64,000 bases of DNA, taken from J089 sp964535735 (GTDB lineage: Bacteria > Fidelibacterota > Marinisomatia > Marinisomatales > J089). Positions 25,273-35,120 of this stretch are shown piece after piece. Position numbers and translations under genes: made by a program. The stretch is from assembly GCA_964535735.1 (NCBI GenBank), contig CAZHTM010000003.1, forward strand, positions 1-64,000. The letters are read 5' to 3'. Position 1 is the stretch's first letter; each line of letters starts with the position of its first letter. The notes below the pieces were generated by a model. It was not told where the DNA came from, did no database searches, and worked only from the letters and a program-made list of their open reading frames with translations.

Positions 25273-27066
25273 CTAAAAAGGCCAAAAAACAGGCAATAAA
25301 ATTGAAGCCATGATCCACAGGACAAACGCCAAAGGAAATCCAATTTTCAGGTAGTCGGAAAATTTATAGCCCCCCGGACCAAAAACCATCATATTGGTTT
25401 GGTATCCTATGGGAGTTACAAAAGATGCGGAAGCGGCAAAACACACGGCAAAAATAAATGGTCGTGGATTGACCCCGAGGGCCGTGGCGGCCACTAAGGC
25501 AATAGGAGTCATAATAATCGCCGTCACTACATTGGAAGCCATCTCCGTGAGAATAACCGTTACCAAATAAACAAGGGCCAGAAGTAAATGGGGTTGCCAA
25601 TTAACGGGGAATTTTCCCGTAATATCGGACAGAATCGTACCCAACGCGTGAGCCGTTCCCGTAGATTGAATGGCGAAACCCATGGGAATCATGCTGGCAA
25701 TTAATATAATCACCTGCCAATGAATCGACGCATAAGCTTCATTGGAGCCCAGCACCCGGAAAACCATGAGAAGAATCACCCCGATCAAGGCGCCTTCCAC
25801 GATGGGCACCCACTGGAAGGCGGCCAGAATGACCACAGTGATAATGACAATGGGACTCAGCCACCAGTATCGGATTTTTTTCAAATCCGCATCCATTTCC
25901 GCCATAACAATGAAATCATCACCCATGGCCAATTCATTCACTTTACTCCGTGATCCATACACCAATAGGGTATCGAAAGGTCGAATAATGGCGTGAGCGA
26001 CTTTTCGGCGAAGGATATCCCCTTCCCGACGGATCGCCAAAACAAAACTCCCAAATCGACGTCGGAAGTTGGACTCCTTCAAACTCTTCCCTACTAAAGT
26101 GGATTTATCCGTTACGATGCATTCAATTAATACATTATCCGCCTGGACCAATTCTTTTTGGGTAAGTTTTTCATCCGTAAGGAGGGCAACTTTTTCAATG
26201 TCTTTCATTCGAATAAAATTATCCACGGTTCCGCGAACGAACAGGATATCACCTTCTTTTAGAATCGTGTTCCGAATGTTCGTGGTAATCAATTCGTTAT
26301 TCCTCTGGATGTCCAAAACGGTAATGTCATAGTTCTGGTTGATGCCTCGCTCTAGAATGGTTTTCCCGATTAACGGAGAATCTGCCGTCACTTTCATTTC
26401 CGTTAAATACCCACCTAGATGGTAATTCCGGGTCAGACTTGAGGTTACGGTCCGGGAAGGGAGGAGCCGGTATCCAATAAACATAATGTACATTAGACCC
26501 AACACCAGTTGAATCAGCCCATACCGGGCGAATTCAAACATTCGCAGGGGCTCTAACTGGGACAATTCACCCAAAAGGGAATTCACTACTAAATTGGTGG
26601 ACGTTCCAATCAAGGTAAGGGTACCACCGAGAATTGCAGCGTAACTCAAAGGAATTAACACTTTAGAGGGACTGATACGATACCGTTCCGCGAGCCGGAT
26701 GGTCACCGGCATAAATATGGCCACTATGGCGGTATTATTGACGAATGCTGATGCAACCGCAATGGAAAGCAAATAGACCATCAGTCCCAACACTTTTGAA
26801 TGTTGGACCAATTGATTGAGCCGAATGACCAGGTATTCCAGAACACCAGACTTCTGGAGCGCATGGCTCAGGATAAACAGCGCAGCAATAGTAATCACCG
26901 CCGGGTTTGAAAATCCGGATATAGCCTGTTCCGGGTTGACCAAGCCAGTGATCAGCAGAATTCCTAAAACCAATAATGCTGTCACATCGATGGGCAACGC
27001 CTCCGTAACAAAGAGGACAAAAGCCATCAAAATGACGGCAAGAACGATGATCATTCCGATGGTCAT
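25273..27066 (-). CDS. SLC13-family anion permease with two TrkA-C domains
   Basis: 597 residues. Two blocks of membrane helices (about 1-200 and 390-597) enclose two cytoplasmic TrkA-C (RCK_C) domains (about 205-290 and 300-375). The motifs NNTAIVAIFMPV and GTSTNLVVN, and ASNVVTAIIMTP near the end, are the substrate- and sodium-binding signatures of divalent anion:sodium symporters. The substrate could be sulfate or a dicarboxylate. It is 11 bases downstream of the HD-GYP gene, so the two probably share a transcript. Confidence 0.92.
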   Translation of the reverse strand: MTIGMIIVLAVILMAFVLFVTEALPIDVTALLVLGILLITGLVNPEQAISGFSNPAVITIAALFILSHALQKSGVLEYLVIRLNQLVQHSKVLGLMVYLLSIAVASAFVNNTAIVAIFMPVTIRLAERYRISPSKVLIPLSYAAILGGTLTLIGTSTNLVVNSLLGELSQLEPLRMFEFARYGLIQLVLGLMYIMFIGYRLLPSRTVTSSLTRNYHLGGYLTEMKVTADSPLIGKTILERGINQNYDITVLDIQRNNELITTNIRNTILKEGDILFVRGTVDNFIRMKDIEKVALLTDEKLTQKELVQADNVLIECIVTDKSTLVGKSLKESNFRRRFGSFVLAIRREGDILRRKVAHAIIRPFDTLLVYGSRSKVNELAMGDDFIVMAEMDADLKKIRYWWLSPIVIITVVILAAFQWVPIVEGALIGVILLMVFRVLGSNEAYASIHWQVIILIASMIPMGFAIQSTGTAHALGTILSDITGKFPVNWQPHLLLALVYLVTVILTEMASNVVTAIIMTPIALVAATALGVNPRPFIFAVCFAASASFVTPIGYQTNMMVFGPGGYKFSDYLKIGFPLAFVLWIMASILLPVFWPF

Positions 27067-27077
27067 GACACCCGGAA

Positions 27078-28778
27078 TTAGTTCACCATATCGACCTGGC
27101 CAGGATCTAGATAATCACTAGCATATTGTAAGTAGATCTTCTCCCTGACAAATACCTCAAACAGATCGGGATCAATATGGGCATCATTTTTCATGAAACC
27201 CAGAATGCGCATAGCCTCACTTAGTGTTTTCCCTTTTTTGTAAGGCCGGTCCCTGGCGGTCAGGGCCTCGAAGATATCGGCAATGGCCATAATCCGAGCC
27301 TGGATGGACATTTCCTTTGCGGTGAGACCAAGCGGATAACCGGTACCGTCCATTTTTTCATGATGCCCACCGGCAAACTCCGGTACATGGCGGAGATGTT
27401 TTGGATAGGGCAGTTGGGTCAACATTTTAATAGTCTGAGTGATGTGATCATTAATCACTTTCCGCTCTTCATGGGTTAATGTTCCTCGGGCAATGAGAAG
27501 ATTTTTTACTTCATCGTCATCCAGAAAAGGTTTCCGTTCTCCCCGATCCGTCCAACGGTAGCGTGCAATTTTTAAGACTCGGTCTTTTTTATCCTGGCTC
27601 ATGAATTCACCGCCAAAATTGGTCTCTTCCAGAAAGGCCATATCGTCCGATAATTTACGTAAACGCCGTTGATAGTTTTTACGGAGCCGATGGAGTTCCT
27701 GGGCTTTTTCTTCTTTGGTTAATTCCGACTGTTTTTCCAGAGCCAATTGTTGTTTCAGAAAGCGGATTTCCGCATCGCGTTTCATGACTTCCATTCGGGT
27801 AGATACTGTATGAATTCGATCATAAATCGTTTCCAGCTTGGTGGCCTTATCCACAACATATTCCGGAGTGGTAACCTTCCCGCAATCGTGCAACCAGGCC
27901 GCGATCCTTAACTCATACATCTCACTATCCGTGAAATGGATGTCTTTAAAGGGACCTTCATCAATGTTATTAACAGCCTCCGCCAACATCATCGTCAGCA
28001 CCGGAACCCGCTCGCAATGGCCGCCTGTGTATTTTGATTTTGCATCGATGGCCGTGGCGATGAGTTTGATGAAGGATTCAAACAGCACCTCCAGATTTTT
28101 AATTAAATTTTTATTGGTGATGGCGACGGCCGCCTGAGAGGCCAACCCTTCAACCAAGCCCTGAATATCTTTGGAAAATGGTAAGGTTTCGCCCGTTCGG
28201 GGATGTTTGGCATTCAGGAGTTGAAGAACACCGATGATTTCATCTTCATGATTTTTCAGAGGAACCGTCAATAATGATTTGGATCGGTACCCTGTTTTGG
28301 AATCAAATGCTTTGGTTCCCGAGAAATCAAAACCTTCTTCTTCATACGCATCCTTAATGTTGACTGTTTCACCGGTTAATCCTACATAAGCGGCAACCAT
28401 ATTGACGTTAGGACTGCCATCTTCATTATATAATTTTACAGGATAAAATGGAATCGGTTTTCCGGAGGTACCACCCATGTGAAAATTCAATGAGTCGGTC
28501 ATCAATATTTCGAATCGGAGCCGATTGTCATCAGTCCGCATATATAAGGTACCACCGTCGGCATTGGATAGTTGTTTAGCCTCAACCAATATCATTTCTA
28601 AAAGCTGGTTCATGTCCTTTTCACGGGATAAGGCCACACCGATCTCCGCATGTCGATGAATTCGATATTCTAACTCCCGAATATATCCCTTTACGGTATC
28701 GGGACAGTCTTCCACCATAGCATGGATTTCTTCCGGGGTCAATTTCAAATCCGATATAGATTTAGGTTTATGGTCCAT
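27078..28778 (-). CDS. GAF/HD-GYP c-di-GMP phosphodiesterase
   Basis: 566 residues from the ATG at 28778 (AGAGGAA upstream). A short helical N-terminus is followed by a GAF sensor domain (about 50-200), then an HD-GYP domain with AAWLHDCGKV and HHEKMDGTGYP. A helical insert (about 320-385) lies inside the HD-GYP domain between these motifs. It should hydrolyse c-di-GMP in response to a small ligand bound by GAF. It opposes the GGDEF protein at 10.7 kb. Cytoplasmic. An unusually long leading frame upstream is not coding. Confidence 0.93.
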   Translation of the reverse strand: MDHKPKSISDLKLTPEEIHAMVEDCPDTVKGYIRELEYRIHRHAEIGVALSREKDMNQLLEMILVEAKQLSNADGGTLYMRTDDNRLRFEILMTDSLNFHMGGTSGKPIPFYPVKLYNEDGSPNVNMVAAYVGLTGETVNIKDAYEEEGFDFSGTKAFDSKTGYRSKSLLTVPLKNHEDEIIGVLQLLNAKHPRTGETLPFSKDIQGLVEGLASQAAVAITNKNLIKNLEVLFESFIKLIATAIDAKSKYTGGHCERVPVLTMMLAEAVNNIDEGPFKDIHFTDSEMYELRIAAWLHDCGKVTTPEYVVDKATKLETIYDRIHTVSTRMEVMKRDAEIRFLKQQLALEKQSELTKEEKAQELHRLRKNYQRRLRKLSDDMAFLEETNFGGEFMSQDKKDRVLKIARYRWTDRGERKPFLDDDEVKNLLIARGTLTHEERKVINDHITQTIKMLTQLPYPKHLRHVPEFAGGHHEKMDGTGYPLGLTAKEMSIQARIMAIADIFEALTARDRPYKKGKTLSEAMRILGFMKNDAHIDPDLFEVFVREKIYLQYASDYLDPGQVDMVN

Positions 28779-28945
28779 CGTTATTCCTCTGGTCTGCTTA
28801 ACATAACTTAAACACGTAGGAAGGGTCCAGGAAAGATAATCTACGCTCCCTGATTTTTGAAAGGACAATAGAAATCTATTAATCCTCAGTTTCTTCAAAA
28901 AAACATTTGCATCAATTCGGTATTTTATCCAAATATTGCAGACCA

Positions 28946-29026
28946 ATGTTGCAATCAAAACAACTTCATTCCTCCATTAGTCAGATCCTGACCTGGAACT
29001 GGCTCCCCTGGCCCGGCCGGGCCTAA
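28946..29026 (+). CDS. Putative Trp-rich leader peptide (TrpL-like)
   Basis: A 26-codon ORF, ATG to TAA, that contains three tryptophans in six residues (WNWLPW, codons 17-22) just before its end. It lies 97 bases upstream of the trpB2 start, with hairpins following. This is the layout of a transcription-attenuation leader: scarce charged tRNA-Trp would stall ribosomes on the Trp codons and change the downstream folding. No good ribosome site precedes the ATG, which is the main weakness. It is too short for usual gene callers. Confidence 0.7.
   Translation: MLQSKQLHSSISQILTWNWLPWPGRA
29010..29023 (+). promoter_or_regulatory. Perfect GC palindrome overlapping the last Trp codon
   Basis: A 14-base self-complementary run (GGCCC-GGCC-GGGCC would form a stem with a four-base loop). 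It starts inside the last Trp codon of the leader and ends one base before its stop. A ribosome stalled at the Trp codons would cover it, a fitting property for the switching element of an attenuator. Confidence 0.55.
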
Positions 29027-29037
29027 GACTTCCCTTA

Positions 29038-29058
29038 TTCGGGTTTCCGAACCCGTTT
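29038..29058 (+). terminator. Candidate attenuator hairpin upstream of trpB2
   Basis: CGGGTT (29040-29045) pairs with AACCCG (29050-29055) around TCCG, then TTTAATCC. An alternative stem, TTCGG/CCGAA (29038-29042 with 29047-29051), uses the same bases and excludes the first. The U-tract is short, so strength is uncertain. It lies between the leader stop and the trpB2 ribosome site. Confidence 0.55.
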
Positions 29059-29123
29059 AATCCTACCTATACATTCCAAAATCCATTCATTAAAACAATT
29101 GTACAATCTCAAGGAGACTATTC

Positions 29124-30482
29124 ATGAGTACAACCAAAATTTTACTCAGCGAAAACGACTTACCAAAAAGTTGGTATAATCTGGCGGCCGATCTTCCGTC
29201 GCCCCCACCCCCGTCACTCCATCCCGGGACCAAGCAACCCATCGGTCCAGAAGATCTGGCTCCCCTCTTTCCCATGGAACTCATCCTACAGGAAGTGAGC
29301 ACCGATCCCACTATTCCAATTCCATCGGAAGTACTGGAAGCGCTTTCCCTGTACCGCCCCACGCCGCTGATTCGCGCCCGACGTCTGGAAGCGGCATTGG
29401 ACACGCCAGCGAAAATCTATTTCAAATACGAAGGCGTAAGTCCCACGGGAAGTCATAAACCCAATACCGCTATCGCTCAGGCCTATTACAATCAAAAGGA
29501 AGGCGTGAAACGGTTAACTACAGAAACCGGGGCTGGACAATGGGGCAGCTCGCTGGCTTTTGCTGCCGGCCTTTTCGGACTGGAATGTAAAGTCTACATG
29601 GTCAGAATCAGCTACGAACAAAAGCCCTACCGCAAGGCGCTCATTGAAACGTATGGCGCGGAAATTCTTCCCAGTCCCAGTCCTACAACACAGGCGGGAA
29701 GAGCCATTTTGGAAAAAGACCCCGACTCGCCAGGTAGTCTGGGGATCGCTATCAGTGAAGCCGTGGAAGAAGCTGCCAGCCGGGAGGACACAAAATACTC
29801 CCTGGGATCGGTCCTGAATCACGTTTTGCTTCATCAAACCATCATTGGACAGGAAGCTCAAAAACAAATGGAATTGGCTGGGGATTATCCTGATGTCGTG
29901 ATTGGATGCGTCGGTGGAGGATCCAATTTCGCCGGCCTGGCCTTTCCCTACATACGTGAGAAAATCCATGGAAAGGACATTGACTTTCTGGCCGTGGAGC
30001 CGGCCTCATGTCCCACGCTCACCAAGGGAGAATTGCGCTACGATTTTGGCGACACAGCCGAACTGACACCGTTAACCCAAATGTACACCCTGGGGCATCA
30101 GTTTGTCCCGGCGGCCATCCACGCCGGTGGACTTCGGTACCATGGCAGCGCTGCTTTAGTTTCCCAGCTGTTGAAAACCGGCTTGATTCGAGCGGAGGCG
30201 TATACGCAACTCAAAACCTTCGAATCGGCGCTCCTGTTCGCCCGGACAGAAGGCATTGTTCCGGCGCCAGAATCAGGCCACGCTGTTCATGCCGCTATTA
30301 AAACCGCTCGGTTGGCCCGGGAAGAAGGAAAGGAAAAAACCATCCTCTTTAATCTTTCAGGTCACGGATATTTTGATATGTCCGCTTACACCAATTTCCT
30401 GGCTGGAAATTTAGTGGATCACGAAATGACCGACGAGGATGTAAAAGCCAGTTTAGCTAAACTGGAGGCCCTTCCCGTTTAA
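29124..30482 (+). CDS. trpB2: Tryptophan synthase beta chain, TrpB2 type
   Basis: 452 residues with AAGGAG before the ATG. It makes tryptophan from indole and serine using pyridoxal phosphate, bound through the lysine in SPTGSHKPNTA; the phosphate loop is GCVGGGSNF. The long N-terminus and the spacing of YEGVSPTGSHKPN place it in the TrpB2 branch, which usually acts without a partner alpha subunit. No trpA or other trp gene is adjacent. The upstream leader and hairpin suggest it is controlled by tryptophan supply. Confidence 0.92.
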   Translation: MSTTKILLSENDLPKSWYNLAADLPSPPPPSLHPGTKQPIGPEDLAPLFPMELILQEVSTDPTIPIPSEVLEALSLYRPTPLIRARRLEAALDTPAKIYFKYEGVSPTGSHKPNTAIAQAYYNQKEGVKRLTTETGAGQWGSSLAFAAGLFGLECKVYMVRISYEQKPYRKALIETYGAEILPSPSPTTQAGRAILEKDPDSPGSLGIAISEAVEEAASREDTKYSLGSVLNHVLLHQTIIGQEAQKQMELAGDYPDVVIGCVGGGSNFAGLAFPYIREKIHGKDIDFLAVEPASCPTLTKGELRYDFGDTAELTPLTQMYTLGHQFVPAAIHAGGLRYHGSAALVSQLLKTGLIRAEAYTQLKTFESALLFARTEGIVPAPESGHAVHAAIKTARLAREEGKEKTILFNLSGHGYFDMSAYTNFLAGNLVDHEMTDEDVKASLAKLEALPV

Positions 30483-30490
30483 CAAACGCC

Positions 30491-30530
30491 TCACAGGGTC
30501 GGCTCAGGATTTTTCTGACCGGCCCTGTGA
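30491..30530 (+). terminator. Terminator after trpB2
   Basis: A long, slightly imperfect stem (30491-30507 with 30515-30530) followed by TTTCCTTTCC. It ends the trpB2 transcript before the next gene, 34 bases further on. Confidence 0.7.
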
Positions 30531-30563
30531 TTTCCTTTCCAATCAATCTAAATTCTATTGTCA

Positions 30564-33500
30564 ATGCATTCCCTGTTAAAATCCATATCCGATCGGTTAC
30601 TGGCAACCCCATCGGCGTCTCCAGATGATATTAAAGCCGCCGTTCAGCACCTTCTTGATCACGGCGCTACCGAAACCATCCATGAATTTCTTGATTGGGG
30701 ACATTTACCGGAAGTCAACCAGGCTCTCGCCAAAGCCCACCTTGGAACCGCCTGGGTCCATCTCATCGCTCAAGCAATTGAGAAATCAGGCTATACGGTT
30801 GCTCATCTGCTTCGTCAGCGCGTGGAACGCTATGGAGATAAACCCTTCTTCCAGACCGTTAAGGGCAATCGAATCACCGCCTATTCCTATCGGGAAATCG
30901 CCGAAAAAATTCACCATATCCAGGGTTGCTTGTTGGCGTCTCAATCCCCGGATCACCCGTTAGTTGTGGGATTGTACACTCCCAATCGACTGGAGGCGGC
31001 TTGTGTTGATCTGGCTTGTTTGGGAGCGGGTATTCGTGTCATTCCTCTGCCCGCCAATTCTTCCCCTTCCCAATTGGAATATATCCTGCACCATGCGGCC
31101 ATTAACCTGGTATTTGTGGGTGGTACTGAGACCGTGACGACCCTCCGTGAAACCCGTTTAACCGGCGACCAGAGTTGGATACGATTTCCTGGAACTCCGG
31201 ACCTGCCGGTGACCAGCCAATCCTGGGAAGATTTCAATTCTCTGAAGCCCTATACGGGTCCCAATCCCCATCCGACCGATCCAAACCTTGCCACGATTCT
31301 TTACACCTCCGGTACTACGGATACACCCAAAGGAATTGTTTTTTCCCAAGTGGCCATGCTCACGAAACGTTTTGCCCGCGCCGTGGCGTTGCCGGGCATT
31401 AGCTCGAAAGATAGCTTCCTGGCCTATTTACCTCTTTATCACACCTTCGGTCGCTTTTTCGAAATGATGGGGACACTCTTTTGGGGCGCTACGTATACTT
31501 TTGCCGAATCCCCAACCTTTAAAACTCTTCTTTCGGAATTTTCCCTTGTAAGACCCACGGTCTTTATTTCCATTCCAAAGCGCTGGGTCCAACTCTATGA
31601 ACAAGTACGGAATACGGATTCTTTCGATCAGGGCCGGGACAAGGATATTCAGCGTTTCCTTAAAAAACTGACAGGTGGACGCCTGACCTGGGGCTTATCG
31701 GCGGCGGGCTACCTGGACCCGGACATTTTTGAATTTTTTCAGCACCACAACATCCACCTCCTGTCCGGATATGGAATGACGGAAGCCACCGGTGGTATTA
31801 CCATGACGCCACCGGACGATTATGTTCGTAATTCCGTAGGTATCGCGCTGCCGGGATTGGATGCCAAGCTGGGCTCTGACGGTGAACTGTGCATTCGCGG
31901 TCCCTATGTTTGCCAGTTTTATTATGGAGATCCTCTCCAGCCAACGCACCAGGACGGCTGGTTCCACACCGGCGATATTTTTGAAGAAAAGGACGGTCAC
32001 TATTTTATCGTGGATCGTAAAAAAGATATCTATAAGAACAGTCGCGGGCAGACCATTTCGCCGCAAAAAATTGAAAATCTGTTTCAGGATTTCGAACCTA
32101 TTCGACGAGTGTTTCTGGTTGGGGATGGTTTGGAATTCAATACGGTCCTGATTTACCCCAATCCGGAATACTATTTCCCGGAAGACATGGCGGGGAATGA
32201 ATCGGAACGACGGGAGTTCTTTAGTTCTCTTATTCAGTCAGTGAATAGCTTTTTAGCGCCCTTCGAACGAATTGTGAATTTTGCACTCATTGACCGGGAT
32301 TTTTCCGAAAAAGCTGGTGAGCTTACCCGAAAAGGCACCTATAAACGAAAAGTGATTCTGGAGCATTTCAGCCATGTCATTGAACCCATGTATGCCCGGA
32401 ATTACCTGCCCTTCATTGTTGGACAATACGAACTACAAATTCCCAATTGGCTCACGCGGGAATGGGGCATCACCCGCTCGGAAATTACTTGGGATGGTGA
32501 CATTCTTAAGGTCCGAGACCGAACCCTAAAGGCACATCTTATCCCTGATAAAAACATGATCCAATTAGGCAACTTTGATTATGAACTTTCCAGGGAAACC
32601 ATTGATTTAAATGCCCTTATCGCCGCACCGGAATTATGGGTAGGAAATCACGCTTTGGTGCAATTTTTAGACAACGCTCTTTTTCGGATCCGAACCTTTG
32701 AATCCTGTACGTCTATTCTCCTGAAAAAAGATCATCTTCCCTTCACCCAAGGCGAACCTGAGTTTGATACGCATACGCCCTCTTCCTGGTTGGGTAAACT
32801 TCACCACTTGGCCTGTCAGTGCTTTTCGTCGAAAGAGGACACTGTTCTCACGGCCTTGAGCGCTCTGCAATCCCTCCTAAATGATAAGGATCAGGATCGG
32901 AGACGGTTAATTGTTCCGGTTCTCATACGATGTCGCCTCCACCCTGCTCCAACGGTACGGGAATTTGCACTGAATGCCGTCCTTCCTTATCTTGACGGTA
33001 ACGAATTTTTATCCGCTTTATTGGACACTTTGTCTCTTCCCCATTCCAGCGATCCATCGGAGATAACTATTGATATCGCAAAAATGAATGCGGACCAATT
33101 TCATGCAATTTTATCCTACCTTGATTCTCTTCGATCTTCCTACCACGAATCCCCTATAGAAAACCGGCAGGAACTTATCTTTCTATTACGCCTCCTGAGT
33201 CGCTATGGAAGCATCCACCCCATTGGGTTTCGATGGATTCGATCGGAATTGGTGTGGTGGCATCTTGTCTCAGGAGACCCTGAATTCCAAAAGGTAGCCA
33301 AAACTGAATTGGACGGCTTAACGCAGCAATTTCGGCAGTGGCTTGGGACGCCCCAACAGGTGGCTATCGATCCCGAAACCGGAGAGGAGATAACCTGGAA
33401 GGACGTTGTTCTCTTCGATGAGCATATTGACGATCAAACCCAAACTCACTTGCTTAAACTTTTTTCCACCACCCAGGCGATTTCCGAAGCAGTATTCCTA

Positions 33501-35120
33501 TTCACCGGGAAACAGATGATTCGGCTTGAGGATATTGCCCCAAAAGGTATTTGGGTGTCGTATTTGGGCACCAATTATCAAAAAAGCGTTTTCCGTATAT
33601 TGATTCAAACCCATTCTACCGAAGCCTACAATCTGGTCATCAACATCAATGAAGGACTCTCAACGTCCCGATTTGAAGAGGAAACCAGTTGGTTGATATT
33701 GATGAGTACAATGCATCACGGGTCACGCCTGGTGGAAATGTTTGGAGGATATTGGCCTGAATTCCAGCTTTATACCGAAGAATATATTCCAGGGGAGACG
33801 GTCCGCCAGTATCTGGAAGTCAACCGCAAAGAAATTGCTTCCCGCACCAACCCGGACCGCTGGCGTATGCGCTGGCTTCACTTTATCTGGAATGGAGCCA
33901 TGGCCTACGTGGAATTCTGGCGCCGTTCCGGCTTTACCCTGGGTTTTCAAGAGCCTACTACCGATAATTTGATCATTCCCGTGTATGATTACACTACCGG
34001 CACCCGACTGATCTCCATCACCAATCGTTCTACCCTGACGTCACTCTTGGAATTGCTGGTGCGGATTTATCAGCATTTCATCCTGAAAACCGAGCGTGAT
34101 TTTCAGGGACTTCAACGAATGGCGGACTGGGAAATCCTGCTCACGGCGGCGACGCAACGCCTCTCCGTAAAGGGAGCGTTTATACACTTTGAAAATATAA
34201 TTCGGAATTGGGATCAACTCCCGGAATCGTCAGAGGCGCAGACCTTAGGGCTAACACCGGACAGACTCCGTCGCTTCATGTCCGACGTGGAATCGGAAGG
34301 CGTACTCACAAAGCCAGTGGTTTTTGCTTCCCTGCGTTATGAGCGTTGGCTGCAATTGAACCCTGACGCCACCCGGGAAGCACGGGGATCGTTATTAAAG
34401 GAACTTTATAACGATTATCATCTGGCCAATTTGCTAGAGGACTATCCAGAAACACGGATTCGATTTTTTCTCATGACCTGTTTTAAAAATTCCGCGCCAA
34501 AGATCCAGTCTGATTTGTATGAGTTACAAAAGGCCCTTCGCTCCCGGTCCATTAGTCTGGAAGAACTGGATATCCAGCTTACACGCATCCAACAAAATTC
34601 AGATTTGTCAGAGGATGATGCCTATTTCCTCAGTCGACTCCTGTTTGAACATTTGGAGTCCACTGAACAGGGTGAGTTAATTACCTGGGATTGGGGTGCC
34701 CAAAATCGATTGGATTTGATTACCGCCGTAGAAGATTTGTCGGGAAATCAATACCAGATTCGTCCCCCGTTCCAGCCCAAAGAAATCGCTCATTTTCACG
34801 CCCTTTTGCAGGTCTCCAACTTTAATCCCGTATTTCGCCAAGAACATCAGTTTCTGTTAATTTTTAATAGCAATCGGGTTGTGGTCGGGGGCGTGTACTG
34901 GAAACCCACCTCCATTAATACGGCCTATATCGAACGTATCGTGATCTCTCATCGCTATCGAAAACAGCATCTAAGCACGCGCCTTCTGGAGGAATTATTT
35001 AACCGTTTGCGGGACCGGAGTTATCAATACATCACCGTAGGGTTTTTCCAGGCTGGCCTGTTTTATAAACTGGGATTTACTGTCAATAAAAAATTCGGCG
35101 GTTTGGTCAAACCGCTGTAA
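30564..35120 (+). CDS. Giant fusion: acyl-CoA synthetase + helical/kinase-like middle + GNAT acetyltransferase
   Basis: 1518 residues from the ATG at 30564 (a TTG six bases earlier is possible; no clear ribosome site). Residues about 60-620 are an AMP-forming acyl-CoA synthetase, with the P-loop YTSGTTDTPKG (near 246), GYGMTEATGG (near 399), the TGD hinge and a late lysine in LTRKGTYKRK, so it looks catalytically intact. About 740-900 looks helical, HEAT-like. About 985-1200 has kinase-like traits (YTEEYIPGETVRQYLE) without a recognisable catalytic loop. The last ~110 residues form a GNAT domain (IERIVISHRYRKQHLSTRLLEEL). A ligase that supplies acyl-CoA to its own acyltransferase is an attractive guess. 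Confidence 0.85.
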   Translation: MHSLLKSISDRLLATPSASPDDIKAAVQHLLDHGATETIHEFLDWGHLPEVNQALAKAHLGTAWVHLIAQAIEKSGYTVAHLLRQRVERYGDKPFFQTVKGNRITAYSYREIAEKIHHIQGCLLASQSPDHPLVVGLYTPNRLEAACVDLACLGAGIRVIPLPANSSPSQLEYILHHAAINLVFVGGTETVTTLRETRLTGDQSWIRFPGTPDLPVTSQSWEDFNSLKPYTGPNPHPTDPNLATILYTSGTTDTPKGIVFSQVAMLTKRFARAVALPGISSKDSFLAYLPLYHTFGRFFEMMGTLFWGATYTFAESPTFKTLLSEFSLVRPTVFISIPKRWVQLYEQVRNTDSFDQGRDKDIQRFLKKLTGGRLTWGLSAAGYLDPDIFEFFQHHNIHLLSGYGMTEATGGITMTPPDDYVRNSVGIALPGLDAKLGSDGELCIRGPYVCQFYYGDPLQPTHQDGWFHTGDIFEEKDGHYFIVDRKKDIYKNSRGQTISPQKIENLFQDFEPIRRVFLVGDGLEFNTVLIYPNPEYYFPEDMAGNESERREFFSSLIQSVNSFLAPFERIVNFALIDRDFSEKAGELTRKGTYKRKVILEHFSHVIEPMYARNYLPFIVGQYELQIPNWLTREWGITRSEITWDGDILKVRDRTLKAHLIPDKNMIQLGNFDYELSRETIDLNALIAAPELWVGNHALVQFLDNALFRIRTFESCTSILLKKDHLPFTQGEPEFDTHTPSSWLGKLHHLACQCFSSKEDTVLTALSALQSLLNDKDQDRRRLIVPVLIRCRLHPAPTVREFALNAVLPYLDGNEFLSALLDTLSLPHSSDPSEITIDIAKMNADQFHAILSYLDSLRSSYHESPIENRQELIFLLRLLSRYGSIHPIGFRWIRSELVWWHLVSGDPEFQKVAKTELDGLTQQFRQWLGTPQQVAIDPETGEEITWKDVVLFDEHIDDQTQTHLLKLFSTTQAISEAVFLFTGKQMIRLEDIAPKGIWVSYLGTNYQKSVFRILIQTHSTEAYNLVININEGLSTSRFEEETSWLILMSTMHHGSRLVEMFGGYWPEFQLYTEEYIPGETVRQYLEVNRKEIASRTNPDRWRMRWLHFIWNGAMAYVEFWRRSGFTLGFQEPTTDNLIIPVYDYTTGTRLISITNRSTLTSLLELLVRIYQHFILKTERDFQGLQRMADWEILLTAATQRLSVKGAFIHFENIIRNWDQLPESSEAQTLGLTPDRLRRFMSDVESEGVLTKPVVFASLRYERWLQLNPDATREARGSLLKELYNDYHLANLLEDYPETRIRFFLMTCFKNSAPKIQSDLYELQKALRSRSISLEELDIQLTRIQQNSDLSEDDAYFLSRLLFEHLESTEQGELITWDWGAQNRLDLITAVEDLSGNQYQIRPPFQPKEIAHFHALLQVSNFNPVFRQEHQFLLIFNSNRVVVGGVYWKPTSINTAYIERIVISHRYRKQHLSTRLLEELFNRLRDRSYQYITVGFFQAGLFYKLGFTVNKKFGGLVKPL

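Noticed and set aside
28778..28958. N-terminal extension of the HD-GYP protein
   Set aside because: The extra 60 codons lack a ribosome site and have an unlikely composition; the ATG at 28778 has AGAGGAA and aligns with the protein's start.
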